From Candidatus Thorarchaeota archaeon (lineage in GTDB: Archaea; Asgardarchaeota; Thorarchaeia; Thorarchaeales; Thorarchaeaceae): 64,000 bases of DNA. The notes under the pieces are model-generated. The model searched no databases. It had not been told where the DNA came from and was given only the letters and a program-made list of their open reading frames with translations. Of this stretch, positions 52,037 through 60,586 are shown piece after piece. The position numbers and the translations under genes are program-made. Each line of letters starts with the position of its first letter. Position 1 is the stretch's first letter. Location: positions 1 to 64,000 of the forward strand of contig SDNP01000001.1 of NCBI GenBank assembly GCA_004524445.1. The letters are read 5' to 3'.

Positions 52037-52597
52037 TTAGGCTACCATTTCTGGTTCTGCTTTCTTACCTGCCTCAATTCCGAGTTCCAAGGCCTTCAAA
52101 TTAGTTTCGACAAATCTTGGCCAGCGTTCCTTTATTTGTTGTCTCAGACCATCTTCTGTCACAAGCCCAGTGATGGACGCCAGTGCTCCCAACATCACAA
52201 CATTAGTAGACAATTTGCTGCCTACTTCTTCATCCGCAATTCGTGTGGCTGGGATTTTGAAGACCTTAACCCCGTCAGGAACATTCCCCTCTATATCCAC
52301 TAAGTCTTGATCAACAATCAGTGTCCCGCCCTCTTTCAAACCATCTATGTATTCCAAGTAAGCAGCTCTGCTCATTGCAATGAAAACATCAGGTTCCTGT
52401 ACTTTTGGGTAGTCCACTTCTTCATCATCGATGACTATCTCGCTCTTACTTGCTCCGCCTCTTGCTTCTGGACCGTAACTTTGCGTCTGTACGCATTGCT
52501 TTTTTTCGACCAGAGAAAGGGTTTCTCCTAGGACAACCGCCATGGTAACGATTCCTTGCCCTCCGAACCCACCAATTCTAACTTCGTACCTTGCCAT
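52037..52597 (-). CDS. korC: 2-oxoacid:ferredoxin oxidoreductase gamma subunit
   Basis: 186 residues, POR/KOR gamma chain: starts EVRIGGFGGQGIVTM (the GGxGGQG motif), QSYGPEARGGASKSEIVI, and ends around the helical LKALELG. Six bases downstream of the beta subunit gene. With KorA, KorB and KorD it would oxidise a 2-oxoacid (2-oxoglutarate-like) and reduce ferredoxin. Confidence 0.9.
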   Translation of the reverse strand: MARYEVRIGGFGGQGIVTMAVVLGETLSLVEKKQCVQTQSYGPEARGGASKSEIVIDDEEVDYPKVQEPDVFIAMSRAAYLEYIDGLKEGGTLIVDQDLVDIEGNVPDGVKVFKIPATRIADEEVGSKLSTNVVMLGALASITGLVTEDGLRQQIKERWPRFVETNLKALELGIEAGKKAEPEMVA

Positions 52598-52603
52598 TCT
52601 TCT

Positions 52604-53458
52604 TCAGTCCTGGACTTTCTTATGAGCTTCTCTCAAGACCTTTGTGTACTCGGGCTTCTCGACGTTTACAAACTCACCACAGATAATCTTGCTATCGTAA
52701 TGCAACTCTGCCTCGTGTGGGGGAAGTCCGTTTTGAATCTCGGCAACTTCTAGGAGATGCTGATGCATCTGTACACCCGCTCCAAGTCGATTCATTCTTC
52801 CATATGCTGTTGGACATGCTCCTACAATTTCTATGAAAGAGAAACCATCTTTCGCGATTCCTTTCTCAATCGATTTGGTGGCTCTTCTCGCTTGCACTGC
52901 GGTCCACCGAGATACATATGTTGCTCCTGACGATGCCGCTAGCTTCACTAGATTGAAAGGATGCTCGATGTTCCCAATTGGTCGAGGAGAGGTCTGTGAA
53001 TACCTTTCATGCTCAGTTGTAGGACCAAATTGGCCGCCTGTCATTCCATAATTGAAATTGTTCACGCAGACCACAGTCATGTCGATATTGCGTCTACAGG
53101 CATGGATGAGGTGATTTCCACCAATGGCAGCGATATCGCCATCACCTGAAACCACAATCACTTCCAGTTCAGGGTTGGCAATCTTGACGCCCTCTGCAAA
53201 AGCAATCGCTCTTCCATGGGTAGTGTGAAACGTTCCAGTTTTGAAGTAACCAGAAGTGCGTCCAGTGCAGCCAATTCCCGAAACAACAACAACATTGTTC
53301 CAGTCAAGTTCAAGGCTATCTACTGCACGGGCAATCATTTGGGTAACAATACCTATTGAACAACCCGGACAGTAAATCCAAGGTTGTCGGTCTTCCCTGA
53401 CATACTTAGCCATAGGATGCTTCAGGGTGCTTTGTGTTGTAGTTGCCAGTGGTACCAC
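52604..53458 (-). CDS. korB: 2-oxoacid:ferredoxin oxidoreductase beta subunit (TPP-binding)
   Basis: 284 residues. Thiamine-diphosphate motif GDGDIAAIGG ... CVNNFNYGMTGG, Fe-S ligand Cys in YCPGCSIGIV and in SGIGCTGRTSGYFKTG. A normal KorB. Start GTG 53458; an in-frame ATG at 53413 would cut off the family N-terminus (HP..KYVRED). Forms a unit with korC, but is separated from korDA by two unrelated genes. Confidence 0.9.
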   Translation of the reverse strand: MVPLATTTQSTLKHPMAKYVREDRQPWIYCPGCSIGIVTQMIARAVDSLELDWNNVVVVSGIGCTGRTSGYFKTGTFHTTHGRAIAFAEGVKIANPELEVIVVSGDGDIAAIGGNHLIHACRRNIDMTVVCVNNFNYGMTGGQFGPTTEHERYSQTSPRPIGNIEHPFNLVKLAASSGATYVSRWTAVQARRATKSIEKGIAKDGFSFIEIVGACPTAYGRMNRLGAGVQMHQHLLEVAEIQNGLPPHEAELHYDSKIICGEFVNVEKPEYTKVLREAHKKVQD

Positions 53459-53545
53459 CGAGTGGAGAAAAGGCGGTTATGATAAAAGAGTTGTTGTAAG
53501 AGACATGGACACAATCACTCTGGAAATACAGCAATCCCTTGTTCT

Positions 53546-53776
53546 CTATCTTGCGCTCCTAGCTTTGAGTCTTTTTCTCTCTAGCACTATAGCCAGTATT
53601 CCTCCCGCTAACAGGATAAGGGAAGTCAATACACCTACTGCTACTGTAGAAGCGGTTGTCCACCAAGGATAGCCAGCGGCAATCTGCTCTTCAATAATCC
53701 AATTTGTAAGAATCAATGGAAGAATTGACGATGACACTACCAGAATTCCTATCAACGTCTGTCTTGTGATTTCCAT
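53546..53776 (-). CDS. Small two-helix membrane protein
   Basis: 76 residues: helix 1 (LIGILVVSSSILPLILTNWII), short loop with Trp, helix 2 (ASTVAVGVLTSLILLAGGILAIVL), then a basic tail (ERKRLKARSAR). It sits between the substrate-binding protein and korB on the same strand. It might be a partner of the binding protein; no family recognised. Confidence 0.55.
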   Translation of the reverse strand: MEITRQTLIGILVVSSSILPLILTNWIIEEQIAAGYPWWTTASTVAVGVLTSLILLAGGILAIVLERKRLKARSAR

Positions 53777-53837
53777 GGGGAAACTCGCCTACTACAACTT
53801 ATGTCACACCTCCTGATTAGGGCATTGGATAAGAAAA

Positions 53838-53864
53838 AAAAAGAGGAGAGGGGATAATCCCCTC
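53838..53864 (-). terminator. Intrinsic-type terminator after the substrate-binding protein gene
   Basis: GAGGGGAT-A-ATCCCCTC (53848-53864) is a perfect stem; on the minus strand it is followed by CTCCTCTTTTTTTTT, an uninterrupted nine-T tract. It lies 11 bases after the stop of the gene. One of the clearest terminators in the window. Confidence 0.72.
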
Positions 53865-53874
53865 CTTGATTTTA

Positions 53875-55695
53875 CTATTGTCGCATGAGAATGTATCCGC
53901 CAATTAGAATGACTACAGCGGCACCAACTGCTCCTGCGATTATTGCAAGAGCCAGATTCGATGGTATACCTGGGCCCTCAGGACCTGTAGCCTCGTAATC
54001 GAAAGCATAGAAGTAGTCTTCAAAGCGGGTCATCTCCGTGAATTCACCGGCTACATAGTCCGAAACATTGAATGGCCCGGAAGTCACCATGGCGTCCTCA
54101 GGGGGTAATGGATTGTACTGATTCCACGCATTGACCCCCACTTCTTCAAATATGTGCTTAGGAATAATGGGTTTGTAGCCTATGGTGTGCAGATGCCAGT
54201 ATGACTCGGTGTCAAACTCTACAACAAGACTGTAGGTAGTTGGTGCATAGGCAGCTGTCATTTCAGTGAGGTCATTGCCATAGATGTTGCCCGGTGCATC
54301 CCGGAAGTAGTTCAGGCTAAATGCAATATCTTCTGCTGTTATTGGTGTACTATCAGTCCAGGTGGCATTCTGAAGGATATCAAAAGTAATCCTGGTGTAG
54401 CCATCTGGTACTGCAGGGTTATCTTCGTGAGTTTCTGCATTATATGACTCAGCCAACCAATTAACATCTAAACCATCAGGATCCTGAACGATAAGCGAAT
54501 CGTACATCATCTGCAAGATATTGATGGAATACTGAGAGCTCGTCGCCATAAGATTGAAGGTATCAATATCAAGAGGATTACTCCAACGGAATGACCCACC
54601 AAAGGGTCCACCTAGTTCATCTTTGAGATGAACCCTGTAGTTGGTCCAGAATCCTGGAACTCCATCGCTGACATCGTTCACGAATCCCTCGAATCTATCG
54701 GTCCTATATGCAGAAAGCAGGACGTTCTCATAGCAGATGATATATGGACATTCATGGACCACAATCCTTTGCATCTCGATTGCTGCCTCATAGACTTCCT
54801 CATATTCAGTAGAATGGAGCAATTGGTCTCTCCAAGCATCATATGATGAGTTGGCGAAATTAGCGAAGTTCCAGAATGGTTCGTCCTTGTACCCACTCCA
54901 GTATTCATATGCCAACCAATCAACATCGAAGTTGTTGAAACTCGACCCTAGGAAGACAATGTCGTAGTCTCCATGGTAGTAGAGTCTCTGTAGATACTCG
55001 TAGAAGTCAGTGGGAATTGACCTTGCATCAACACCCAGTTCCTGCAGAGCAGTAGCAACAACCTGACCTACTTCAATTGCTATGGATGAAGATTGAGCAC
55101 ACTCAATGAGAATATCAAAGTCTTCTCCGTTAGGTGCCTCACGGATGCCGTCATCATCAACATCGAGAAAGCCAGCATCATCAAGCATCTGATTTCCAAG
55201 TTCAACATTTGCCTCATAGTAGGTGTAAGGCAACTGTCCCTCAATTGAGAAGGGGTTGACCTGCGGCACGGGACTGTCCTGTGGAACAGATAGTCCATCC
55301 CAGACATCGTCTGAGATTCTCTCCTTGTCAACAGCAAACGCGAGCGCCCGCCTGAAGGCTGTTATGTTCATCGGATACTTATCTGTATTGAGTGTCACAT
55401 ATCCATATCCATTTCGTAGCACATTTGCCACGTCGATATCCTCAGCTTCAGTCAGGGTGTCAAGAAACTGCGGGTCGACCATGTCACCGATGAGGTCTAT
55501 CTCATCGTTTTGTAGGGCAAGAACCTGCTGATCATCGCCCTCTATCACATTGAACACAAGTTTCTCAATAAAGGGGCCATTCTTAGAACTGCCCGGAAGA
55601 GTATCTTGTGCCGGCACAAAAAGCGGTGAGAGTGCCATCAATGTAATAACTAGAACGAATGAAAGAGCAAGAATTCGCCTCGACTCTATATTCAT
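53875..55695 (-). CDS. Membrane-anchored substrate-binding protein, apparently circularly permuted SBP_bac_5
   Basis: 606 residues. Signal peptide, then segments that normally come second in dipeptide/nickel-binding proteins: ALQNDEIDLIGDMVD, the domain with FRRALAFAVDKERI and ANVELGNQMLDDAGFLD, and FEGFVNDVSDGVPGFWTNYR. Only after that come the segments that normally come first: GGSFRWSNPLDIDTFNL, MMYDSLIVQDPDGLDVNWLAESY, NATWTDSTPITAEDIAFSLN, TSGPFNVSDYVAGEFTEM. It ends with a Pro-rich spacer and a membrane helix (ALAIIAGAVGAAVVILIGGY). Total domain content is one normal SBP, but the order is rotated. No permease or ATPase genes are nearby. Confidence 0.85.
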   Translation of the reverse strand: MNIESRRILALSFVLVITLMALSPLFVPAQDTLPGSSKNGPFIEKLVFNVIEGDDQQVLALQNDEIDLIGDMVDPQFLDTLTEAEDIDVANVLRNGYGYVTLNTDKYPMNITAFRRALAFAVDKERISDDVWDGLSVPQDSPVPQVNPFSIEGQLPYTYYEANVELGNQMLDDAGFLDVDDDGIREAPNGEDFDILIECAQSSSIAIEVGQVVATALQELGVDARSIPTDFYEYLQRLYYHGDYDIVFLGSSFNNFDVDWLAYEYWSGYKDEPFWNFANFANSSYDAWRDQLLHSTEYEEVYEAAIEMQRIVVHECPYIICYENVLLSAYRTDRFEGFVNDVSDGVPGFWTNYRVHLKDELGGPFGGSFRWSNPLDIDTFNLMATSSQYSINILQMMYDSLIVQDPDGLDVNWLAESYNAETHEDNPAVPDGYTRITFDILQNATWTDSTPITAEDIAFSLNYFRDAPGNIYGNDLTEMTAAYAPTTYSLVVEFDTESYWHLHTIGYKPIIPKHIFEEVGVNAWNQYNPLPPEDAMVTSGPFNVSDYVAGEFTEMTRFEDYFYAFDYEATGPEGPGIPSNLALAIIAGAVGAAVVILIGGYILMRQ

Positions 55696-55856
55696 TGTTA
55701 TTCTATCTCCTCATTCCGAGTCGAGCCGGATGGTATTACCTAGGTACATTATTAGTTAGGGCTATTGCTCAAAGCATTGATTGAATAAAAAGAATCCAAA
55801 GCGAACCAGTTGTGTATCGGAGCCCCTTCGTATCTGAAACGACTTAGTGAGCGGTT

Positions 55857-56987
55857 TTAGGATACCTGTCTAATCGTCTGGAGAATTTCACTAGGTAACT
55901 GAGGCATGCCGGCAGGCTTTGCCATAAGATGAACAGGGGTCGTTCCTGCCTCGGGTCGGACACTGTGATACACCTGTCCTAGGTTCTGCTCCGGCACAAT
56001 AATCTGATTGACTTGGGTTGCTAGGTCTGCTACCAGCTTTGCTGGAAACGGCCAAACGGTCTTAAGCCTTAGCAGTCCTGCCTTGATGCCTTCTTCTCTG
56101 GCACTCTTGATGGCCTTCTTAGCGCTTCGTGAGGGTGTACCGTAGGCAATGACTGCGATTTCAGCATCATCCAGCATGAATCTTTCATATTCTGAGATTT
56201 CATCTATGTTATTCAAAATCTTGTTATTCAGTCGAGTAACGAGTTCAATCTGAGGTCTCTCTTTGTCCGTAGGGTATCCTCTCTCATCATGTGTCAGGCC
56301 TGTTGCATAAAACTGGTATTTCGAACCGAAGAGTGCCATGGGGGGGACTAAATCATCATCCGGTTTGAATGGAAAATAATCCTCTGGATCAACAGTTGGC
56401 TGTTTTCTATTCACAATCTCGATATCTTTCTCATCTGGAATAACAAGTCGCTCTCGCATGTGTCCAACAGTTTCGTCCGCTAGTACGAATACAGGTGTCC
56501 TGTATTTTTCTGCCAGATTGAATGCCTTTACAGTCTGGTCAAACATCTCCTGTACAGATGCGGGCGTTAGCGCTATAATCTGATAATCACCATGACTTCC
56601 CCACTTTGCCTGCATGACATCTCCCTGCTGGCCCCTTGTTGGTTGTCCGGTACTTGGCCCACCTCGCATGATGTTTACCAATACCAAGGGAGTTTCAGTC
56701 ATCACTGCAAGTCCAATCGCTTCTAGCATTAAACTGACTCCGGGACCTGAGGTGGCAGTCATTGCTTTTGCTCCGGTCCAGGATGCACCGATGACACTTG
56801 TAATAGATGCAATCTCGTCTTCGTATTGGACATATGCACCTCCTAGCTCAGGCATCCGCTGGGACATCCATTCTGCTATCTCTGTTGCTGGTGTAATTGG
56901 GTAGCCCCCAAAGTAACGACAACCAGCGGCTAGTGCTCCTTCCGCACACGCAACATCCCCCATTGTAAACATTTCACGTTTGGGCAT
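55857..56987 (-). CDS. korA: 2-oxoacid:ferredoxin oxidoreductase alpha subunit
   Basis: 376 residues. Starts MGDVACAEGALAAGCRYFGGYPITPATEIAEW (POR_N domain, ends with the conserved YPITPxTE), ASGPGVSLMLEAIGLA, RGGPSTGQPTRGQQGDVMQA, and the C-terminal domain ends at EAGTTPVHLM. It is the alpha subunit. korD ends one base before korA starts. GAGGAGGA precedes ATG 56987. Confidence 0.92.
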   Translation of the reverse strand: MPKREMFTMGDVACAEGALAAGCRYFGGYPITPATEIAEWMSQRMPELGGAYVQYEDEIASITSVIGASWTGAKAMTATSGPGVSLMLEAIGLAVMTETPLVLVNIMRGGPSTGQPTRGQQGDVMQAKWGSHGDYQIIALTPASVQEMFDQTVKAFNLAEKYRTPVFVLADETVGHMRERLVIPDEKDIEIVNRKQPTVDPEDYFPFKPDDDLVPPMALFGSKYQFYATGLTHDERGYPTDKERPQIELVTRLNNKILNNIDEISEYERFMLDDAEIAVIAYGTPSRSAKKAIKSAREEGIKAGLLRLKTVWPFPAKLVADLATQVNQIIVPEQNLGQVYHSVRPEAGTTPVHLMAKPAGMPQLPSEILQTIRQVS

Positions 56988-56988
56988 G

Positions 56989-57336
56989 CTAGTCTTCCTC
57001 CTCTTCCTCTTGCTCCATCAATTCAGGAATGAGGGTATTCTCCTCGAGAGCACCATCATCAATGGCTCTTTGAGCCTCCTCCTTGTCAGCAAGAAAGATT
57101 GCCATGTCCGGACATATGCGCTCACAGAATCCACAATTAACACAAGCATCGATGTCACAGGCAGTTACCGGATGGTATCCCTTCTTATTGTACTTCGACA
57201 TGTCAAAGCATAGAACATTCTTCGGGCAGAATGTTATGCATAGCTCGCACTGCTTGCATTGCTCCTGCAGTATGACGAGTACCTTTTGCCGTGTGCGTCT
57301 GGGTTTTGGTGTAATTGGCTTACGTGCCGTTGACAT
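56989..57336 (-). CDS. korD: 2-oxoacid:ferredoxin oxidoreductase delta subunit (ferredoxin-like)
   Basis: 115 residues with two [4Fe-4S] motifs: CKQCELCITFCPKNVL and CVNCGFCERICP. Basic N-terminus (TARKPITPKPRRTRQKV) and acidic C-terminus. First gene of the korDA unit. Start ATG 57336 follows GAGGAG by nine bases; the frame can be extended to 57405. Confidence 0.9.
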   Translation of the reverse strand: MSTARKPITPKPRRTRQKVLVILQEQCKQCELCITFCPKNVLCFDMSKYNKKGYHPVTACDIDACVNCGFCERICPDMAIFLADKEEAQRAIDDGALEENTLIPELMEQEEEEED

Positions 57337-57552
57337 CGCTAACTTCTCCTCGAGCAACACGGACAGCTCCACGAGCCGCCGTCCATGACCCGGAGCGTTT
57401 ACCAAGACAATTGCCAGTCTGGCTGAGGTTGGCCTGAATGCTCAAGTATTTAGACCTTGCCTTGGGGGATATGAGATTTCCAAATGGTTTTTGTAGTTTC
57501 TATATCTGATATGCGATATTCAACATGAGCAGAGTTAAAGGAACTCCCACAT

Positions 57553-58053
57553 ATGTCGGGAGTGTCAGAATTGGAGGAGCAAAACTTGTCGGATGATGAT
57601 AAATTGTCAGAAACCGAACTGGCAAAACAGATCAAAGGCAAGACATTGCGCGTATATTGGTATATGCTCCGCCACCCACAACCGATGACTGCGCGAGAGA
57701 TACAACACGGCACGAATCTTTCCAGCCCATCGCTTTCTATGCATCATCTGGAGAAGATGAAAAATCTGGGGGTTGTAGAGAAGGATGTACATGGACAATA
57801 TACCATCAAGAGGGATGTTCGTGTTGGCTTGCTGAACCTTTTCATTGGTCGAGGTAGGCTGTTGGTTCCCCGATTTCTGTTCTATGCAACCTTCTTCACG
57901 TCAGCAACTGCAGCTCTATCAACCATGCTCTGGCAATTTCTTGAATGGTACTCTGTCATTCTGATATTACTACTGGTCCTAGCTTGCATCATACTCTGGT
58001 ATGAAGCACTTACTATTTGGAGAGAACAACCATTTCCGGAGGGAAGCGAATGA
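57553..58053 (+). CDS. Membrane-anchored winged-helix protein
   Basis: 166 residues: an acidic N-terminus, winged helix (LRVYWYMLRHPQPMTAREIQ, SPSLSMHHLEKMKNLGVVEK, YTIKRD), and two C-terminal helices (FLFYATFFTSATAALSTML, VILILLLVLACIIL). Such membrane-bound HTH proteins may act as one-component sensors that bind DNA near the membrane. Stop is inside the ATGA that starts the next gene, so the two are coupled. Confidence 0.78.
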   Translation: MSGVSELEEQNLSDDDKLSETELAKQIKGKTLRVYWYMLRHPQPMTAREIQHGTNLSSPSLSMHHLEKMKNLGVVEKDVHGQYTIKRDVRVGLLNLFIGRGRLLVPRFLFYATFFTSATAALSTMLWQFLEWYSVILILLLVLACIILWYEALTIWREQPFPEGSE

Positions 58054-59045
58054 GTTCTAAAACTAGAACTATTTACCTAAACTATACTAAAAATGCTAAG
58101 CGATCAAGAATGAATTCCTTCAAGCGCCTGAGTAACCAATTTGACTTGAAGACAGGGACGCTACACTCTGGTTTGGCTATTCTCCTTGTCATCTCATTAT
58201 CGCTATCATTGATATCTGGGACTAGCTTATGTTTTCAATCTCCACAGAGCCAAGAAAAAGAACAAATACTTGCTGCTGAACTACCGACACTTAGCCTATT
58301 TTACTATTCGAACTGGAATGATACACTCTTACCCCTAGATTCGGGAGATAGAATCTCGGGCGATCATATTACTCTCAATGCCACATGGAGTCCTTCGGAG
58401 AATGCTAATGGTTCACTCATTGAGGTTAATGCTACGGCGATCCCGATGGTAATCGCGGCATCAAACAACGAATCATCTGTTGAAATCGACACCAGAGCAT
58501 TGGGAAATAATGCCACCGTGACAATCAACTGCACGACATGGCTAACAAATGGCACACCCATCTCACAGTTGATTGAGAATGTATTCTTAGGCAACTTTTT
58601 CAAGCCACATATAGAGATTGTGAGCCCTAACGGGGGCGAAGTATGGACTGGAGTCCATAACATCACTTGGCAGGCTTGGGATAACAACACACAAGAATCC
58701 TTGACGTTTGAAGTCTTACTATCTGCGGACGGAGGAAAAACGTTTCAATTGCTGGAGTCTGACCTTACAACAACATGGGTCGAATGGGATACTACTGGAT
58801 TCTCCAATCTCTCTACATATATGGTCCAAGTGCGTGCAAGTGATGGGATATATGTTGAAGATGACACTTCCGACTCGACCTTCACAGCTGGAGATGTAGC
58901 TACGGGTCCACCCAATTCCACTACAACAGATACTACCACGAATGGCAATGAAGACCTCCGAACTGCTCTCTTCATTGCTGCAGCGATTATTCTTAGTGCC
59001 TTCTTTGCGGTGATAGTGTACTATCTAGCTAAGAGAGAATTCTAG
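58050..59045 (+). CDS. Surface protein with beta-sandwich domain and C-terminal membrane anchor
   Basis: About 331 residues: basic N-terminus, signal or anchor helix (LAILLVISLSLSLISGTSL), N-x-S/T rich ectodomain, and a beta-sandwich starting SPNGGEVWTGVHNITWQAW (NGGExW.G pattern of archaeal surface domains), STYMVQVRASDG, then a threonine-rich stalk and C-terminal helix (LFIAAAIILSAFFAVIVYYL). ATG 58050 overlaps the preceding stop (ATGA) and has GGAGGG before. It may be the sensor or target of the upstream HTH protein. Stop interlocks with hdrB. Confidence 0.75.
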   Translation: MSSKTRTIYLNYTKNAKRSRMNSFKRLSNQFDLKTGTLHSGLAILLVISLSLSLISGTSLCFQSPQSQEKEQILAAELPTLSLFYYSNWNDTLLPLDSGDRISGDHITLNATWSPSENANGSLIEVNATAIPMVIAASNNESSVEIDTRALGNNATVTINCTTWLTNGTPISQLIENVFLGNFFKPHIEIVSPNGGEVWTGVHNITWQAWDNNTQESLTFEVLLSADGGKTFQLLESDLTTTWVEWDTTGFSNLSTYMVQVRASDGIYVEDDTSDSTFTAGDVATGPPNSTTTDTTTNGNEDLRTALFIAAAIILSAFFAVIVYYLAKREF

Positions 59046-59944
59046 TGGTTTTGCAGTGCCTTTTCAAGAAATGGATTAGTATTGATGACATGCTTATGTA
59101 GACCCAAGCTCTCTGGATCCAAACCAAGCGCCAGACCAAGTAGTTGTGTATAATATATGACAGGAATTTGGTATTTCTTCTCGCCCAGCTCTTTGTTCAG
59201 TTGCGCCTGTGATGCCTCATATTGAAGATGACAGAATGAACATACGTTGACCAAGCAGTCAACACCTTCGTCAATCAGTATATCCAGCTTATCTTTTGCA
59301 ATGTCCACTGAAACAGGAACATTGCTACCTCTCACGCCACCGCCAGCACCACAACAGATGTACTTGTCGCGATATTTGATGCTCTCCGCTCCCGTCGCCT
59401 CAACAAGCTCGTCCAGAAAGACATGCCGGTATTTACTCTCCCAAGGACGAAGCTTGCTAGGTTTCAATAGATGACAGCCATAATGTACTGCCGCCCTGAT
59501 ATTCTCTAGCGGATGAGTTACGAGCTCTCTAATTTGCTCATGTCCGATTTCATAAATCAGTTCAATAAGATGCCTGGCTTCAACTTTGGCACGATACTTG
59601 AGGCCAATTTCCTTCAGATGTTTTTGCACTTCATCGAGGCGTTTAGGTTGATCACGGACAATATGAAGTGCTTCCTTGAATGTACCATAGCAACCATTGC
59701 ATCCAGTTACAATATCGTGACCGGCGTTTTCAGCCAATGCTAGATTTCGAGATGCCAAAGCCAACCACGTTGGTTCGTTGAATGACCTTATGACCCCTGG
59801 AGCTGGGCAACAGCTTGCTCCCTCTAGCTCTTCTAGTTCGATACCAAGATGAGGAAGGACCGTTCTGATGCTCTTCTCGATATTTGGGAATCTGTTCGGC
59901 ATTACACACCCCAAGAAGAATGAATATGTTTGCCTCTCTGACAT
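59042..59944 (-). CDS. hdrB: Heterodisulfide reductase subunit B-like
   Basis: 300 residues. Two CCG-type cluster motifs: first CCPAPG with TGCNGC, second HYGCHLLKP, ICCGAGGG and CSFCH. HdrB holds noncubane [4Fe-4S] clusters that reduce disulfides or take part in electron bifurcation. In this lineage the partner may be HdrA elsewhere or another reductase. Translationally tight to the hdrC gene (three bases). GGAGGAG before ATG. Confidence 0.9.
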   Translation of the reverse strand: MSERQTYSFFLGCVMPNRFPNIEKSIRTVLPHLGIELEELEGASCCPAPGVIRSFNEPTWLALASRNLALAENAGHDIVTGCNGCYGTFKEALHIVRDQPKRLDEVQKHLKEIGLKYRAKVEARHLIELIYEIGHEQIRELVTHPLENIRAAVHYGCHLLKPSKLRPWESKYRHVFLDELVEATGAESIKYRDKYICCGAGGGVRGSNVPVSVDIAKDKLDILIDEGVDCLVNVCSFCHLQYEASQAQLNKELGEKKYQIPVIYYTQLLGLALGLDPESLGLHKHVINTNPFLEKALQNH

Positions 59945-59947
59945 CTA

Positions 59948-60493
59948 TTACTCCTCCCTGCCTTGACGCTCAATCAACTTCTTGAAGCCGGTTATGTCCA
60001 TGAGTTTCTGTACATCTTTCAATGCCTTTCTGTGAGAATGGACTGTTTCGGGGACCTCGTCCAGTCCCAATTCCTTTCTCATCTCTTGATTAGCATCATC
60101 CAAGGGGACTGCGTGTCCTGTATCCAATAGCTTCTGCGAGACTTTCTTATGTTGTGGAAGCATATATCCCTCTTGGACAGCCATATTCCGCATAATGATT
60201 ATTGCATCTGTGACCTTGATCTGTCTGGGGCACCTCTCAAGACATGTCAGACAAGTTGAACATAACCATAGGTCTGGACTAGATAATACCTCATCCTTCA
60301 AGCCCAAAATTGCCTTCCTCATCAACTCCCTCGTTCTGAATGCAGTTCTCCGGCCACTTGGGCAAACACTTGAGCAAGTTCCACACTGAATGCATGTCTT
60401 GATTCTATCTGCTCCAGCATCAACCACTCTGTCCACAAAATCAGGGTCAAATCTATCGGAGTCGATTGATTGGCGTTTGATCGAGTCGGTCAT
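59948..60493 (-). CDS. hdrC: Heterodisulfide reductase subunit C-like
   Basis: 181 residues. Two [4Fe-4S] motifs CIQCGTCSSVCPSG and CSTCLTCLERCPRQI, and a helical C-terminal tail. HdrC passes electrons to HdrB. It is the first gene of the hdrCB pair. GAGG precedes ATG 60493. Confidence 0.9.
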   Translation of the reverse strand: MTDSIKRQSIDSDRFDPDFVDRVVDAGADRIKTCIQCGTCSSVCPSGRRTAFRTRELMRKAILGLKDEVLSSPDLWLCSTCLTCLERCPRQIKVTDAIIIMRNMAVQEGYMLPQHKKVSQKLLDTGHAVPLDDANQEMRKELGLDEVPETVHSHRKALKDVQKLMDITGFKKLIERQGREE

Positions 60494-60586
60494 TGGAAAT
60501 CCTCAGACTGCCTTTTCGATACCGGCCCAGACGTAAAGAGTGTTATAAGAATGGTGCTTATGACAAAACAGCTATTGATAAAATTC

